64,000 nucleotides of DNA from Ferrimonas marina (GTDB lineage Bacteria; Pseudomonadota; Gammaproteobacteria; Enterobacterales; Shewanellaceae): positions 177,771 to 241,770 of the forward strand of contig NZ_FQXG01000003.1 in NCBI RefSeq assembly GCF_900129905.1. The letters run 5' to 3'. Shown piece by piece: positions 8,228 to 16,337 of this stretch (within the stretch, counting starts at the first letter, position 1; each line of letters opens with the position of its first letter). The translations under genes were made by a program, and so were the position numbers. Under the pieces are notes generated by a model. The model did no database searches and was not told the DNA's origin. It saw nothing but the letters and a program-made list of their open reading frames with translations.

Positions 8228-8734
8228 CTAAGCTTGGGCCGGGTAAAGCATCTGGTGGTACAGGGCGTCTTGTTCTTCCCAGTCCATCAGTTCGTGGGCT
8301 TTCACCAGGTCTTGTACCGCCGCCAGCGGGTTCTTGCTTTTCAGTGCCTCCTGGATGGTGGCCAGGGGTACTGCCGTTTCAGACGAATCCAAAACCGGGT
8401 GGTGCTGGTTTTTGACCTGGATGCTGCCACCCACTACCTGCAGCCACTGGGTGTCGTTATAGGCTTCACCGTCGCCACTGGGGCCGCAATGCTTCTCAAA
8501 AGGCAGGTTCAGCGCCGCCAGCGTGCTCTCGATGCCTAACGCGCCGTACTTGATGCCTTCAAACTCGATCTCTACAGCTGCGCCGTCGTTGCTGGTCACG
8601 TTACCGCCGAAGGGGTAGGTCCGGTATTCCTGGTCGAGGTCGATATCGTTGCCTGCACTCTGTAGCGCTGCATTCAGTGCGGTGAGGCAGGTCTTGAGCA
8701 GGGTCAGGGTTACGTTGCAATCGTGATCGCTCAT
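8228..8734 (-). CDS. Hypothetical protein, 168 aa
   Basis: Well-placed start at 8734 (AAGGACACAG before ATG). Residues 1-40 are helical (TLTLLKTCLTALNAALQ), residues 40-110 beta-rich, the rest helical and acidic (LVKAHELMDWEEQDALY). No family recognised. Second gene of the operon headed by the secreted protein at 9141. Confidence 0.68.
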   Translation of the reverse strand: MSDHDCNVTLTLLKTCLTALNAALQSAGNDIDLDQEYRTYPFGGNVTSNDGAAVEIEFEGIKYGALGIESTLAALNLPFEKHCGPSGDGEAYNDTQWLQVVGGSIQVKNQHHPVLDSSETAVPLATIQEALKSKNPLAAVQDLVKAHELMDWEEQDALYHQMLYPAQA

Positions 8735-8745
8735 GGTCTGTGTCC

Positions 8746-9141
8746 TTACAGGTGGTTGATATGGGGGGTCAGGTAGCGCTCTACGTGGTTGGTGACAAAG
8801 GCCACCAACTCCGCTTCGGGGATGCAGTCGCGGAAGTCGCGGACCCGGTTGGTCTTGGGGTGGCTAGTAGAAATGAATCGGCTATGGCCGTTCACACTGT
8901 CACGCAGGCTGATATGACAGGTGGTGCCGCCCTCAACGATGCCGAAGATGACGTGGTGGGTGTCGCCAAAGAAGATGGCTTTGCTCAGCGACGGGGTGCC
9001 GGTGGAGCGCTCGTAGCGGCTCTGGGCTAGGATGCGGTCGGACAGGTCTTGAGCCTGGGCGGGTGCTACTGTCGCCGTGGCGATCAGGGCCAGTGCCAAG
9101 GTCTTGCTGGCTCGGGCCGCCAGCTTGGAAAGCATTTCCAT
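8746..9141 (-). CDS. Predicted periplasmic or secreted protein, 131 aa
   Basis: Residues 1-31 are a Sec signal peptide: basic start, hydrophobic core TLALALIATATVAP and AQA cleavage site before QDLSD. The mature part has two Cys (TTCHISL and RDCIPEAE) able to form a disulfide, which fits an envelope location. First gene of a four-gene leftward operon with a TATAC palindrome 35 bp upstream. No family recognised. Confidence 0.7.
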   Translation of the reverse strand: MEMLSKLAARASKTLALALIATATVAPAQAQDLSDRILAQSRYERSTGTPSLSKAIFFGDTHHVIFGIVEGGTTCHISLRDSVNGHSRFISTSHPKTNRVRDFRDCIPEAELVAFVTNHVERYLTPHINHL

Positions 9142-9175
9142 TGCCTCACTCCATCAATCAACTCAACACCATCAG

Positions 9176-9189
9176 TATATAAAAGTATA
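9176..9189 (-). promoter_or_regulatory. TATAC palindrome, copy 5, operon head
   Basis: Minus strand: TATAC-TTTT-ATATA, followed by CTGATG and the conserved GTGTTGAGTT leader before the gene starting at 9141. Confidence 0.75.
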
Positions 9190-9231
9190 TTAAAAGGTTC
9201 AAGTTTTTGTTGGTGTGGAGTGTGTCTTGAG

Positions 9232-9270
9232 GCGAAAGCCATGATGCCCCTGGGGCATCATGGCTTTCTT
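9232..9270 (-). terminator. Hairpin terminator between two leftward operons
   Basis: GAAAGCCATGATGCCCC and its inverted copy form a 17-bp perfect stem with no real loop at 9234-9268. It follows the stop of the gene ending at 9282 and precedes the next promoter palindrome, so it most likely insulates the two operons. The T tract is weak. Confidence 0.7.
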
Positions 9271-9281
9271 GGCCTATGCGG

Positions 9282-9758
9282 TTAACCGTCAGGTTGCGTT
9301 ACTTCTTGAACGAAGTCCGCGAAAGCGGCTCGGATGAGTGCTTTGTTGTTCTGCCCAAGGTATCGGGCCAGTTGGCCACATTGGCGTGCATAGTGGTGGA
9401 TGGGTTCATCTTCTGGTTTGATCTCTGAAACCAGTGCCTCCATGGACTCTTTGAACCAACGGGCGCGATTTTGGTTCGACTTGCTTAGATCGTATTCAGT
9501 GCCTAACCCACTCTGGTGGTGGTAATAGTGGAACAGGTTGCACATAGCATCGCAAATAGTCTGGGCTACAGGTTCATTGGGTGAGTCTTCGATTTTACTG
9601 AGCGCCTGAAGCATGTGGGTCGTGGCTTGCAAGTCCTTCTGGACAGCGGCGGGGGTTGGGTCGTTTGAGGGACCAGAGTCTGGCTTTTGGGTGCAGAATA
9701 ATTGCGTGATGGTTTCTGCGAAAGCGGTCATCTCTGGTGCTGCTTTGATGGTGATCAT
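9282..9758 (-). CDS. Hypothetical helical protein, 158 aa
   Basis: Start at 9758 (MITIKAAPEMTAFAETI) chosen because the upstream part of the frame overlaps the preceding gene and an AAGGAAC site lies just before it. Mostly alpha-helical, with a His-rich segment LFHYYHHQSGLG near residue 80. No family recognised. Last of five genes in the operon starting at 11869. Confidence 0.65.
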   Translation of the reverse strand: MITIKAAPEMTAFAETITQLFCTQKPDSGPSNDPTPAAVQKDLQATTHMLQALSKIEDSPNEPVAQTICDAMCNLFHYYHHQSGLGTEYDLSKSNQNRARWFKESMEALVSEIKPEDEPIHHYARQCGQLARYLGQNNKALIRAAFADFVQEVTQPDG

Positions 9759-9817
9759 AGCTTTGGGTTCCTTGCTAGTTGGAAGGGTAGGGCAACTCAA
9801 TGAGCCGCCCTGGTGGG

Positions 9818-10537
9818 TTACTTGATATTGGGAATGATGATCCGGTTCAGTTCCCAGCGGTGGCCGCAATCCAGACACTCCATTTCCAGGGTGGTGCGTT
9901 CATCGCCGTCATGGTCAGTGTCGGGGCTACCACACTCAGGACACTCCTTGTCGGTTTCAATGGTGATCGGGCTTTTGGTGTCCAGTGGCGTAAGCGCTGT
10001 TACGGCCTGTGCCGCTTCACCCAAGGCTGACAGCAAGTTAGTCGCTGCACCTGTGGCTCGGTTAGGTGAGCCGGTCATGGTGGCTTTTGTGGCCAGGTCG
10101 TTGGCTGTTTGGAGCAGTTCCGCCAGCACTTTAACAATCTCTCGGTGATTGGCATCGGCCAGCACGGTCATGGGCGAGCTTGGCTGGACAACGGCACCGC
10201 CAGGCTCTTGAGGTAATACGCACATCGCGGCCAGTTCGGTCGGGTCCAGGGCGCGATAGTCGAAGGTCAGGGCGATCTCCTGGTCCAGTCTCATCACAAC
10301 GTACTGCAGGCGAAGCTGGTCCATGTTCGGGGCGCTGTGGTGCTCCATAATCTGGTTCCACATATGCAGGCGCTGGCCTTGGCTGGGAACGTCCGGGCTG
10401 TCGCTGTGCTCGTAGTGGATAAAGCCACACCAGGGACAGGCGTCGTAACGAAGCAGGGTTGTTGAGCCGGTGTTTTGCTTCACCAGCACCGGGTTGCTGC
10501 AGCAGGGGCATTGTGAGCCGTAGGATTCGGTATCCAT
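9818..10537 (-). CDS. Protein with two zinc ribbons, 239 aa
   Basis: Four Cys pairs are visible: QCPCCSN and ACPWCGF at residues 9-40, then ECPECGSPD and ECLDCGHRW near the C-terminus (residues about 198-228). That gives two four-Cys ribbons flanking a helical core. The C-terminal ribbon with CGHRW resembles ribbons in transcription-associated proteins, but no family can be named. CAGGAG precedes the ATG. Fourth gene of a five-gene TATAC-headed operon. Confidence 0.72.
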   Translation of the reverse strand: MDTESYGSQCPCCSNPVLVKQNTGSTTLLRYDACPWCGFIHYEHSDSPDVPSQGQRLHMWNQIMEHHSAPNMDQLRLQYVVMRLDQEIALTFDYRALDPTELAAMCVLPQEPGGAVVQPSSPMTVLADANHREIVKVLAELLQTANDLATKATMTGSPNRATGAATNLLSALGEAAQAVTALTPLDTKSPITIETDKECPECGSPDTDHDGDERTTLEMECLDCGHRWELNRIIIPNIK

Positions 10538-10559
10538 GGTCTTTCTCCTGGGTAGGGGC

Positions 10560-11177
10560 TTAGCCGCGTGAAGTCACTTCGGCTTCATTGATGGTGATCC
10601 CGCTGACAGTGAGGGCGTTAGCCTCCTGCAATTTGGAGATCTCGGCCTGTAGGTTCTCGCAAAGGGAGTCGGGGCAAATCACGCCGCCGTCGCTCGATAC
10701 TCGCAACGTCACTTCAAACACCAGCGGTTGGCTAACGAACTGATCAAACTGTTCACTGTTGTGCTGACGCAGGTGCTCAATCATCTTGACGTAGATGGGG
10801 CGTCCGGCCTTGGCCTTGGCCATGGCTTCTCGCGCCTGGCTGGCAGTGACGTTCAGCTTTACCAGTTCACCGTCTTCCCAGGCCACGACAATCCCTTCCT
10901 TCGCCAGAAATTCGCACTCTTCGTCTGTCAGGGGGCCGTTGAGGTGGGTGTCGAAGCCCTCTAGGGTGCCGCGTGTTCTGGTTCCATTTCTTGCGCAGTC
11001 CTGGCAAGCGGCGGGGCTGTTTCCGCTGTACTGGGGGTTTTCGCTGTCCACCGCGTTAACGGCTGGTGTCAGGGTAGCATGGTCGCCATTCTGCTCAATC
11101 AGCATCAGCTTGGTGGTTTCCACTGCGATCTTGGTTGAGCCGCACATGGGGCAGCGGTAACGGGGCAAAAGTGACAT
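10560..11177 (-). CDS. Zinc-ribbon hypothetical protein, 205 aa
   Basis: Cys pairs RCPMCGST (residues 8-15) and ACQDCARN (residue about 58) make a split zinc ribbon at the N-terminus; the rest is helical with an acidic middle. Start at 11177 has an AAGGAAAC site. Third gene of the same operon as the two-ribbon protein, so zinc-ribbon proteins lie next to each other. Function unknown. Confidence 0.72.
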   Translation of the reverse strand: MSLLPRYRCPMCGSTKIAVETTKLMLIEQNGDHATLTPAVNAVDSENPQYSGNSPAACQDCARNGTRTRGTLEGFDTHLNGPLTDEECEFLAKEGIVVAWEDGELVKLNVTASQAREAMAKAKAGRPIYVKMIEHLRQHNSEQFDQFVSQPLVFEVTLRVSSDGGVICPDSLCENLQAEISKLQEANALTVSGITINEAEVTSRG

Positions 11178-11188
11178 AGCGTGTTTCC

Positions 11189-11494
11189 TTACAGAAGTTG
11201 CTGCAGCTCTTTCAACCCTTTGACCAGGGCGAGGGCTGACACGAACATTTTAAAGATGGTCCAGATGGTCTGGGCATCCGCTTGGCGGGTTTCCGCCTTG
11301 GTTTTCTGGATCTGGCTGAGCAATTGCTGGTGCTGCACCCTTAGGTGTTCAAGCTCCTGCTCCGCCAGCACCGCTTGGGCGTTCTCCTTCCGCGCCTGGG
11401 CCAGTTTGAAGCGTGTGTGGGCCTCAAGCTCCCTGGCTCGGGCCAGCGCCACCGTATACAGCCAATGCAGCAGCGCCAGCTTCATTCGCTCCAT
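11189..11494 (-). CDS. Small coiled-coil protein, 101 aa
   Basis: Residues 15-75 are a long charged coiled coil (ARELEAHTRFKLAQARKEN and onward, heptad-like Leu/Gln spacing); the C-terminus IFKMFVSALALVKGL is amphipathic or membrane-associated. The start lies 4 bp after the previous stop, so translation is probably coupled. No family recognised. Confidence 0.65.
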   Translation of the reverse strand: MERMKLALLHWLYTVALARARELEAHTRFKLAQARKENAQAVLAEQELEHLRVQHQQLLSQIQKTKAETRQADAQTIWTIFKMFVSALALVKGLKELQQLL

Positions 11495-11497
11495 TGC

Positions 11498-11869
11498 TTA
11501 ACCCTGGGCCTGCTCTGGGGTCTTAACGCGATAGAGGAATTCAAAGGAATCGTTCGACATCTGGATATGCGCCCAATATTCATCGACGTTGTTCAGCTTC
11601 ACAAACTCTTTGATCACCTTGTCGATAACGGCGGCGCTACGGCGGGTGCCTTTGAGCGACAGGTAGGTGCGACGGGTGCGCTCGTCCTTCTTCCAGGGGG
11701 TCAACACTTTCTGGCTGAACGTGATGTAGGTGCCAAACATGCGATCAATGCAGTTGCGTTGCTGGGGATCGCCGTTACGCGGCAGGAACTCATCGGCTTT
11801 CGGGATACGCTGGCCCTCGATGGGGTTAAAGCGATAGCGCAGCGTGGTTTTGCAGTGCTTGGTAAGCAT
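11498..11869 (-). CDS. Hypothetical protein, 123 aa, operon head
   Basis: Start at 11869 (MLTKHCKTTLRYRFNP) follows a GGAGGCGAAA site with ideal spacing; an ATG 15 bp further upstream is possible. Basic protein, with KKDERTRRTYLSLKGTRRS near residue 65. No family recognised. First of five genes in the leftward operon reaching 9282, with a perfect TATAC palindrome upstream. Confidence 0.67.
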   Translation of the reverse strand: MLTKHCKTTLRYRFNPIEGQRIPKADEFLPRNGDPQQRNCIDRMFGTYITFSQKVLTPWKKDERTRRTYLSLKGTRRSAAVIDKVIKEFVKLNNVDEYWAHIQMSNDSFEFLYRVKTPEQAQG

Positions 11870-11898
11870 GGTTTTCGCCTCCATTTCTCAACCCTTTA

Positions 11899-11916
11899 AA
11901 TATACTAAAGTATATT
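11899..11916 (-). promoter_or_regulatory. TATAC palindrome, copy 6, operon head
   Basis: AATATAC-TAAA-GTATATT, perfect 7-bp arms and 4-bp spacer, 30 bp upstream of the gene at 11869. The leader is shorter than in other copies (AAAGGGTTGAG). Confidence 0.8.
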
Positions 11917-12036
11917 AATCGGAGCAAGCAAAAACATGGCTTTGCGGGTGGTTTTTTGGGCCTTTTGCGGCTTGCCCGTGCCGCCAGCGCCAGGTGGTAA
12001 AATTAAAGGGTCGGTGATGAATTTGGAGTGTGGCTA

Positions 12037-12561
12037 GTGGATGCGAACAAGATAGCCCAGGAAAGGTATCTCAGGGTACTCAATGACCTGGCTGATCATG
12101 GCTTTTGGGACTTTAACCGCTTGCTTGACCTGCATTACAGGAATGAGGCAATCACGCGGGACAGGTTCCCAAGGTTCGAGTCCTGCGAGGGGGTGCAAAG
12201 GTTTGCCGTGGGTGTAGAGGCTGATGTAGTTGAGCTGGGCTTTAGCCAAGGCCAATTGTGGCTAAAATCCATTCGCCTTAATGAGCGGGAGGGTGAGGAC
12301 CGCAAGGGGCGTGGGGTCGGTACCGAATTGCTTGAGACTCTTTGTGGTCTGTGTGATAAGCACCGGATCGAGATGAGTTTAACCGCTTCTCCTAAGCTGG
12401 GTAAGGGCTGGGGTGCGGAGGAATGTAAGCGCCTGGTCGGTTGGTACCAGCGCCATGGCTTTGTGGTGGATTTGGACTGGGAGCCGAATGATAGCAGTTA
12501 TGAGGACGGCATTCCTATGCGCCGCCCGGTGCAGCGCCGGGAGCTTGAGTTAAGCCGCTAG
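12037..12561 (+). CDS. GNAT-like N-acetyltransferase, 174 aa
   Basis: The central part matches the GNAT acetyl-CoA signature: a beta strand ending in a charged loop, then RKGRGVGTELLETL (the Q/RxxGxG/A pyrophosphate loop and helix), later CKRLVGWYQRHGFVVD, the typical final helix and strand. The N-terminal 90 residues are unrecognised. The GTG at 12037 is favoured by a TTGGAG site at good spacing; a GTG at 12028 is also open. Substrate unknown. It is the only rightward gene between two leftward operons and shares the terminator at 12578-12608 with the operon on its right. Confidence 0.65.
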   Translation: MDANKIAQERYLRVLNDLADHGFWDFNRLLDLHYRNEAITRDRFPRFESCEGVQRFAVGVEADVVELGFSQGQLWLKSIRLNEREGEDRKGRGVGTELLETLCGLCDKHRIEMSLTASPKLGKGWGAEECKRLVGWYQRHGFVVDLDWEPNDSSYEDGIPMRRPVQRRELELSR

Positions 12562-12577
12562 GGTGCGTCGAGCCAAA

Positions 12578-12609
12578 CAGAAAAAGCCTGGGGTGTCCCA
12601 GGCTTTTGC
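12578..12609. terminator. Bidirectional Rho-independent terminator
   Basis: AGAAAAAGCCTGGG-GTGT-CCCAGGCTTTTG: 9-bp stem, A tract on the left and T tract on the right, between the rightward GNAT gene and the leftward operon ending at 12631. Confidence 0.88.
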
Positions 12610-12630
12610 GTTCCGGTGCCTTGAGCGTGG

Positions 12631-12810
12631 TTAGTCCTGGGCGGTTGTGGCGGCGCTCTCGCAGTAATTACAGGTGAATTGGTCTGCTGCAATCTTGTCC
12701 GGGTTCTCGGCCACTTGACCGTTCTCGTCTACGGTTAGATTTACCGAGAATGACGGGCTTTCCGTGCCTTCGCAGTCACGGTTGGTGCATTGCAGTTTGC
12801 GTTTGCTCAT
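12631..12810 (-). CDS. Small zinc-ribbon protein, 59 aa
   Basis: A short frame starting at 12810 (MSKRKLQCTNRDCEGTE) with an AAGGAAG site. It has Cys pairs C-x4-C at residues 8-13 and FTCNYCES near residue 49, enough for one zinc ribbon. It is the last gene of a five-gene TATAC-headed operon and ends just before the terminator. The N-terminal KRKLQC suggests nucleic-acid or protein contact; function unknown. Confidence 0.72.
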   Translation of the reverse strand: MSKRKLQCTNRDCEGTESPSFSVNLTVDENGQVAENPDKIAADQFTCNYCESAATTAQD

Positions 12811-12864
12811 AGCTGGGCTTCCTTGTCAGTCTGTGCCGGGTCGGGCTATGCCGGGCTTGGTGGG

Positions 12865-13077
12865 TTATTTGACTTCGTGCGTGTCAAAGCATTCGCAGCA
12901 AGCGAGCAGTTGCTTATCGGTGAGTCCTTCGATTCTCTTGATCAGTGCTGCTCTGAGCATGTCGCCAGTGACATCTGTCGCCTGCTGGTTCTCAGATTCG
13001 ACTTCAAAACCGAAATCGAAAGCGTGGTTGTACTTGGCTGGAGTCTCTTGGGCCGGTGCGGGTGTTTGCTTGTTCAT
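12865..13077 (-). CDS. Small acidic hypothetical protein, 70 aa
   Basis: Start at 13077 (MNKQTPAPAQETPAKYN), AAGGAAG upstream. Pro/Gln-rich N-terminus, a hydrophobic-acidic middle (FDFGFEVESENQQATD) and a helical C-terminus with LLACCECFD. The three close Cys may bind metal. Fourth gene of the operon starting at 14628. No family recognised. Confidence 0.63.
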   Translation of the reverse strand: MNKQTPAPAQETPAKYNHAFDFGFEVESENQQATDVTGDMLRAALIKRIEGLTDKQLLACCECFDTHEVK

Positions 13078-13141
13078 AGCCTGTCTTCCTTGTCTGTAAG
13101 CGCCGCGCCTGCCTGTGGCCCGGCAACGTGAGGGTAAGGGG

Positions 13142-13726
13142 TTATTCTGGTTCCATTCCCGCATAGTGGGAGTAGTCCGTAGAAGCTACCACCGCTGCTT
13201 TATCTTCATCCGTTGGTGGGGCGAGCCAGTCGATATCAATGCGCTCATCACCAAACCGGATCGTTGCCTGACCAGTTTCCGGATCGCCGATGGCGTAATA
13301 ATCGCCGTCACTCCGAACCTGTTTGCCCTGCAGCATCACGCTCTGCCATGCGCCAGGCTGGGGCGCTGGCTGGGAGGTGCAGCTGTGGTCGAACATCTCT
13401 GCCAGAACTTGCTTGTGCTCCGGTTTCACCGGGGTATCCGCCAGCAATTGCTGCAGTTCCTCGGCGTGTTCTGGCAGGAATCGCACAACATCATCGATGG
13501 GGCAGGGGGCAGGCAACGGGTCCTGGTGAATGCAGATCCGGGTTTTGCTGGTGTCCCAGAACGAAAACGAAACCTTAAAGCGGCTCTTGGCAAGGGCAAG
13601 CAGGGCGACATGAATGGCCTTGGCCTCTGACGGGTCCACCAGGTACCGGGTCGGGTTTTCCGGGGTAAGCAGTCCTTGGTAGGTGGCCTTAATGTTGACT
13701 GCAATCTTGGCGGTGCGTGCTTCCAT
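13142..13726 (-). CDS. Hypothetical protein, 194 aa
   Basis: Start at 13726 (MEARTAKIAVNIKATYQGLL) with a CGGAG site. The sequence alternates strands and helices (FKVSFSFWDTSKTRICIHQD; DDVVRFLPEHAEELQQLLAD). No motif I recognise. Third gene of the five-gene operon starting at 14628. Confidence 0.66.
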   Translation of the reverse strand: MEARTAKIAVNIKATYQGLLTPENPTRYLVDPSEAKAIHVALLALAKSRFKVSFSFWDTSKTRICIHQDPLPAPCPIDDVVRFLPEHAEELQQLLADTPVKPEHKQVLAEMFDHSCTSQPAPQPGAWQSVMLQGKQVRSDGDYYAIGDPETGQATIRFGDERIDIDWLAPPTDEDKAAVVASTDYSHYAGMEPE

Positions 13727-13793
13727 GGCGAATGGCTCCGTGTTCGCTAGAGTAGGGCCGGTGGACCGGCCCTGGGTTTGGTAGGGGTTTTCG

Positions 13794-14105
13794 CTAATGA
13801 CACCGGACGCCAACTACCCTTACCTTAAAATCGATCTTCGCTTCGTCAAGCGCATACAAAACCGTTTCCGCAACCTCGTCAGCATCATCGAAGAACTGCA
13901 TGTCACCGGCTTGTTCAGTTTCGCAGAGCAGGATGGCCTTGCCAGGGTCGCGCCAAAGCCCGACTGTCACCTGGGGGAATTTTTTCGTCTTCTCTACAGC
14001 GGCCTTGATGCTTTGGCAGAGGCCAGTCGGGGATTGTTCGCCCTGTTGGGCGGTGTAGCCCATGGCGGCCAGTTGCTCGTCTGAGATACGCAGTGTGATT
14101 CGCAT
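13794..14105 (-). CDS. Hypothetical protein, 103 aa
   Basis: Start at 14105 (MRITLRISDEQLAAMGYTAQ) with an AAGGACGG site. A beta strand followed by a short helix at the N-terminus and an acidic C-terminal half (DDADEVAETVLYALDEAK). No family recognised. Second gene of the five-gene operon. Confidence 0.65.
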   Translation of the reverse strand: MRITLRISDEQLAAMGYTAQQGEQSPTGLCQSIKAAVEKTKKFPQVTVGLWRDPGKAILLCETEQAGDMQFFDDADEVAETVLYALDEAKIDFKVRVVGVRCH

Positions 14106-14157
14106 AATCCGTCCTTGGTTTGGTGGGGGGTAGGGCCGGTGTCCCGGCCCTTTGGGT

Positions 14158-14628
14158 TTACTGGGTGAGGGTTTCCAGGTGGCTGCGCAAGATCCCGTCC
14201 CAGCCCTGGGCCACCAGGTAGCGGATCTGGTGGTGGTGGTTGCCCATCCCGTTGGCATCGTAGGTGGCTTTATCCATGATCCCGGCCAGCGCTTCCTTAG
14301 CCTGTTCGGAATTGCCTGCCGCTTCTGCCTGATTCCAGAGGGCAAACAGCTCATCTTCCAGGTAATCACGGACTCGGTTTTGGTAAAAGCGGGAAACGTG
14401 CTTTGCGACAACCTCAAAACCTTCCGTCAGGTACATCATGGTAGAGCAGGTGCCGAACTTGAACTGGATGATGGCGGTACCCTCAGGGGCATTGCCCATC
14501 TGTGCCTCAAGGCATTCGCCGCAGGCTTTGATGTTCAGCATCTTGTCCAGCATGGGCCGGTAACTCACGCAGCCAATGAGTGCTTTGTCCTTGTCAAAAA
14601 ACAGCACTGCAATAACGGGGGTATCCAT
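14158..14628 (-). CDS. Hypothetical protein, 156 aa, operon head
   Basis: Start at 14628 (MDTPVIAVLFFDKDKALIG), AAGGAGTG upstream. The N-terminus is a hydrophobic beta strand; residues 30-60 hold KACGECLEAQ, a CxxC pair. The C-terminal part has MGNHHHQIRYLVAQGW. No family recognised. First gene of the leftward operon running to 12631. Confidence 0.66.
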   Translation of the reverse strand: MDTPVIAVLFFDKDKALIGCVSYRPMLDKMLNIKACGECLEAQMGNAPEGTAIIQFKFGTCSTMMYLTEGFEVVAKHVSRFYQNRVRDYLEDELFALWNQAEAAGNSEQAKEALAGIMDKATYDANGMGNHHHQIRYLVAQGWDGILRSHLETLTQ

Positions 14629-14662
14629 GTCTCTCACTCCTTGTCTCAACTCAACAACCCCA

Positions 14663-14678
14663 GTATATCAAAATATAC
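14663..14678 (-). promoter_or_regulatory. TATAC palindrome, copy 7, operon head
   Basis: Minus strand: GTATAT-TTTG-ATATAC, perfect 6-bp arms, followed by TGGGG and the conserved TTGTTGAGTT leader before the gene at 14628. Confidence 0.75.
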
Positions 14679-14750
14679 CTTGAGCACAATAAATATATAC
14701 CATAGCGCTTAGACCAAAAGGCGATAATACGGCACTTTCAAGCATACTTT

Positions 14751-14768
14751 AATATACATAAATATATT
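14751..14768 (+). promoter_or_regulatory. TATAC palindrome, copy 8 (one mismatch)
   Basis: AATATAC-ATAA-ATATATT. It lies in a 390-bp interval between the leftward operon head and the rightward zinc-ribbon gene at 15019, so it could serve the latter. Two further half-sites (14691-14700 and 14743-14748) lie nearby. Confidence 0.55.
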
Positions 14769-15018
14769 GATGCGGCAGGCATTGATTGGTAATATAGGGA
14801 TACTGGTTGAGAAAGTGGAGTGACGCTTATGAAGGCATAGAGATTGGATCAGGAAAGTTGACCCCTGGCGGTAAACTGGGCCGGTGTTGACCGGTCCCGG
14901 TAAACCTGGGGAGGTGGCTGGACAGTTTGTGGCCTGGCGCACGCCTGAGGGTGGCATTCAAAGCCGGATTGGGCCAACATGGGCCGCAATTACGGTAGCC
15001 AGCCTGTTGGGACGCACA

Positions 15019-15321
15019 ATGAAGTTCACCTCAAAGTCTTTTCCTGATCATCCTTTGTATTTTCGCTGCGTGGCCTGTGGCCGGATGGGCAAATACGAGG
15101 AAACCAACGTGATGTCGCAGTCAGTGCAGATGGGCCGGGCCAGTGGGCAGATCAATGCCGTGTACTGTCGTGACTCGGTACCCTGCGAGGCCGGGGCGAA
15201 GGAGTACCTGCGGGAGCAGGTGGCTAGCGTGCGTGAGTCCTGGGGTGAAGCCGAGGTGGTCTGGCCGAAGTCGTGCCAGGTGGCCCAGACTGCGGTGCCT
15301 GGGCCAAAGCACGAGGGTTAG
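15019..15321 (+). CDS. Zinc-ribbon hypothetical protein, 100 aa
   Basis: Start at 15019 (MKFTSKSFPDHPLYFRCVAC) with GGGA upstream. FRCVACGRMG and the later VYCRDSVPCEAG supply four Cys for a zinc site. The rest is polar. It converges on the YejK-like gene, overlapping its end by 4 bp. No family recognised. Confidence 0.6.
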   Translation: MKFTSKSFPDHPLYFRCVACGRMGKYEETNVMSQSVQMGRASGQINAVYCRDSVPCEAGAKEYLREQVASVRESWGEAEVVWPKSCQVAQTAVPGPKHEG

Positions 15322-16337
15322 GCGTTGGTACCGTTGCTGGCCAAGCGCTGCAGCTGATCGAGCAAGTTCGGCGGCACGCCCTGGATGGTCAGGGTGTCCC
15401 GTAGCGGGTCCCAGCGCACACGCTCTCCCAGGTGCTTGGCATCAAAGCTCAAGGTAACGCCGCCGCCACTGCCCTTGAAGGTGCGCAATTCATTCAAGGT
15501 GGCCTTGTCGCCCGGGAAGCCACCGTCGAGGGTATCATCATGCCCTTTAGCGAAGCTGATGAAGCCATCGAGGCCCCGATCCGCCAGCTCATCGCCAATC
15601 CCTTCTAGGGTGATGTCGTCACCAATCTTGATCTGCTGACTGCAGTAATCCAGCACCGCCCTGCGGCTTTCCTGTTTCTCGTCCCGGTCCAGACCCTGTG
15701 TGCTTAGGTACTCGTTGACGCTGCTCACCAGCTGCTTGGAGCTGGCTTTGGCGTCGATGGCCGGTACCGCACCAATGAAGTCCTGGAAGAAGTGGGTGGC
15801 CTTGAGCCCGGTACGGCCTTTCAGGAACAGGGTGTATTTATTTGAGCCGGGATTGGCCCGGTATTCGTTTAGGTTGATAGTGCAGGCGATCTGGATGTTG
15901 CTCAGGTCCAGCGACTCTGTGTCCATCACGTCCAATTCCTGGTTGACGCTCAAGGTGGCCTTGGGGCTGAGAATGGCGATCAGCAGGTACTCGGTGGTCA
16001 TCATGGTGAAGTGGCTGACCAGCAGGTAGCCGCCCCGCACCAGGTCATACTTGGCCAGCTCTAAGCTCGCACGTTTGCCAACATCAAAGCTCATCTCTAG
16101 GAACTGCACATCGTCCGCCAGCCACGCCTGAAACGTCTGCAGGAAGGGATTTACGTCTTCCTCGGCGGTCAGCATGCCGTAGGCCTTACGGGGCTTGCTG
16201 TGAAGGATTTGGGCCACCTGGAGGCACAACGCCTCGGTGGTATCGTCCTTGGGCAGGGTTTGGGTTTTGAGCCTGCAAGTGATCTGGCCGTCCGGTTCTT
16301 GGTTCAGTGTGTGGATCACGGCGTTATGGGTTTTCAT
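15318..16337 (-). CDS. yejK: Nucleoid-associated protein YejK/NdpA
   Basis: 339 aa, the usual family length. Family landmarks are clear along its whole length: KAYGMLTAEED near residue 50, LAKYDLVRGGYLLVSHF near 95, TTEYLLIAILS, a TINLNEYRANP segment, KYTLFLKGRTGLKATHFFQDF near 165-185, and the C-terminal GSGGGVTLSFDAKHLGERV with RWDPLRDTLTIQGVPPNL. In E. coli this protein associates with the nucleoid. Such proteins occur on large plasmids, where they may soften the impact on the host; that role here is inference. AAGGAC site before the ATG. No TATAC element upstream. Confidence 0.93.
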   Translation of the reverse strand: MKTHNAVIHTLNQEPDGQITCRLKTQTLPKDDTTEALCLQVAQILHSKPRKAYGMLTAEEDVNPFLQTFQAWLADDVQFLEMSFDVGKRASLELAKYDLVRGGYLLVSHFTMMTTEYLLIAILSPKATLSVNQELDVMDTESLDLSNIQIACTINLNEYRANPGSNKYTLFLKGRTGLKATHFFQDFIGAVPAIDAKASSKQLVSSVNEYLSTQGLDRDEKQESRRAVLDYCSQQIKIGDDITLEGIGDELADRGLDGFISFAKGHDDTLDGGFPGDKATLNELRTFKGSGGGVTLSFDAKHLGERVRWDPLRDTLTIQGVPPNLLDQLQRLASNGTNA

